A stretch of 14,204 nt of DNA from assembly GCA_001824745.1 (NCBI GenBank), contig MHSZ01000016.1, positions 5,555-19,758 on the forward strand. The letters are read 5' to 3'. Under the pieces are notes generated by a model, which was not told the DNA's origin, did not search any database, and saw only the letters and a program-made list of their open reading frames with translations. The translations under genes and the position numbers were made by a program. The stretch comes from Candidatus Terrybacteria bacterium RIFCSPLOWO2_01_FULL_58_14. Lineage in GTDB: Bacteria; Patescibacteriota; Minisyncoccia; Terrybacterales; 2-01-FULL-58-14. Of the stretch, positions 13,571-14,204 are shown one piece after another (the stretch's first letter is position 1; every line of letters starts with the position of its first letter).

Positions 13571-13857
13571 CCATCCCTGGCGCACGGGCACGCGTCACAC
13601 TCCTGATTCGAGGAAGGGTGCAAGGCGTCACCTTTCGGGAAGCTGCCCGAGAGCGGGCCCGACATCTTCAGATTGTCGGTGTCGCCGAGAATCGTGCGGA
13701 CGGGAGCGTACGCATTGTCGCGGAGGGAGTGCGCATTACTCTGGAAGAGTTCGTCCGGTGGTGCCGGGAGGGGCCGCCACTTGCTTCGGTCTCCGACGTA
13801 CAGGTAGAATGGGGAGAAGTCGGACCGTTCCCTGGAGAGGATTTCAGTATTCGGTAA
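13567..13857 (+). CDS. acyP: Acylphosphatase
   Basis: A 96-residue enzyme that hydrolyses acyl phosphates such as carbamoyl phosphate or 1,3-bisphosphoglycerate in the cytosol. The family signature is GRVQGVTFR (16-24), with catalytic Arg24 and, 18 residues on, Asn42 in ENRADGSV, the normal spacing. One position differs from the usual GRVQGVGFR (Thr for Gly). The ATG lies in the ATGA overlap with the S41 peptidase, so the two are translationally coupled, and rplI follows after 6 bases. Its role in the operon is not evident. Confidence 0.92.
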   Translation: MTIPGARARVTLLIRGRVQGVTFREAARERARHLQIVGVAENRADGSVRIVAEGVRITLEEFVRWCREGPPLASVSDVQVEWGEVGPFPGEDFSIR

Positions 13858-13863
13858 AAGAGT

Positions 13864-14204
13864 ATGAGGGTCATTCTTCTTACAGACGTCAGCGATGTGG
13901 GCAAGCAGTGGGAGGTGCATGATGTCTCTGACGGTTACGCGCGCAATGTACTCATTCCCCGAGGGCTGGCCGCTATTGCTGCGGAAGCGCATATGAAACA
14001 AGCAGAACAAGCACGGCAACAACTCGCACAACAAGAGGAAGAGGAACTGCGAAAAGTTCAAGAGCTTGCATCCGCCATCGACGGCTTTGAGGTGGTGATT
14101 CGTGCGCGCACGAATCCAAACGGGGATCTCTACGCTGCAGTGACACCGCGCCAAATCGCCGATGTGTTAGCGAAAGAGGGGCACGAAGTGCCGTTGCGCG
14201 CGCT
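13864..14204 (+). CDS. rplI: 50S ribosomal protein bL9 (5' part)
   Basis: The first 113 codons of bL9, open to the right edge. The N-terminal 23S-binding domain is clear: MRVILLTDVSDVGKQ and the conserved DGYARNVLIPRGLA (usual GYARNFLIP). It is followed by the long charged connecting helix, rich in Gln and Glu (KQAEQARQQLAQQEEEE), and the start of the C-terminal domain (NPNGDLYAAVTPRQIA). The start ATG lies 6 bases after acyP with AAAGAG just before it. bL9 is reported missing in several CPR groups, notably Microgenomates, so its presence limits the lineage. Confidence 0.95.
   Translation, partial: MRVILLTDVSDVGKQWEVHDVSDGYARNVLIPRGLAAIAAEAHMKQAEQARQQLAQQEEEELRKVQELASAIDGFEVVIRARTNPNGDLYAAVTPRQIADVLAKEGHEVPLRA

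Noticed and set aside
13615..13638. Acylphosphatase as inactive because of Thr in place of Gly in GRVQGVGFR
   Set aside because: Catalytic Arg24 and Asn42 are present at correct spacing; this Gly is a structural position and single changes there do not show loss of activity.
1..14204. Search for tRNA, rRNA, riboswitch, integrase, transposase or toxin-antitoxin genes
   Set aside because: The window is almost fully covered by the listed genes, gaps are under 175 bases, and none shows a cloverleaf, a riboswitch core or a recognisable mobile gene.

Overview
The window is about 14 kb of dense, GC-rich bacterial DNA carrying 13 clear protein genes (two cut by the window edges) and one probable very small gene. 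There are no rRNA, tRNA, CRISPR, phage or transposase genes. UGA works as a stop codon (def, fmt, thpR and the S41 peptidase end with it) and no gene contains an in-frame UGA, so the standard bacterial code applies. Several features together suggest a reduced-genome Candidate Phyla Radiation (Patescibacteria) bacterium, probably of the Parcubacteria side: ATGA overlaps, very short leaders, a PriA with a decayed helicase core, small low-complexity insertions inside conserved genes, and a wall gene set without outer-membrane genes. Ribosomal protein bL9 is present, and it is reported missing from Microgenomates and some other CPR groups. The lineage is an inference, not a proof.

Left part (1-4240): the end of an UPF0173-type metallo-beta-lactamase-fold hydrolase on + meets a minus-strand cluster transcribed priA, def, fmt, an order common in bacteria. 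Deformylase and methionyl-tRNA formyltransferase act at the two ends of N-formylmethionine metabolism. PriA keeps its DNA-binding fold and zinc cysteines but has lost its ATPase motifs. The 171-base gap between priA and def holds, on the other strand, a possible complete small unit: promoter, 23-residue membrane peptide and intrinsic terminator.

Middle (4240-5917): a tiny divergent promoter region separates priA from thpR (RNA 2',3'-cyclic phosphodiesterase), which overlaps a WecG/TagA-type glycosyltransferase by ATGA. The latter converges with a 98-residue hypothetical gene; the two stop codons overlap inside the loop of a perfect hairpin.

Right part (5935-14204, all +): murC, a secreted 904-residue protein joining an amidase (PGRP/AmpD fold), about four 60-residue repeats and a SpoIID/LytB domain, a family 2 glycosyltransferase, an LCP ligase, an S41/PDZ protease, an acylphosphatase and the start of rplI. 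Most of this is a cell-envelope module: precursor synthesis (MurC), glycan trimming (amidase-SpoIID), glycopolymer synthesis (GT26 and GT2), attachment of polymer to peptidoglycan (LCP) and envelope proteolysis (S41).

Scattered through the window are short palindromic or tandem repeats that enter genes in frame (priA, murC twice, probably the fmt start and the GT2 tail). They share small words with intergenic repeats and look like one family of small inserted elements.
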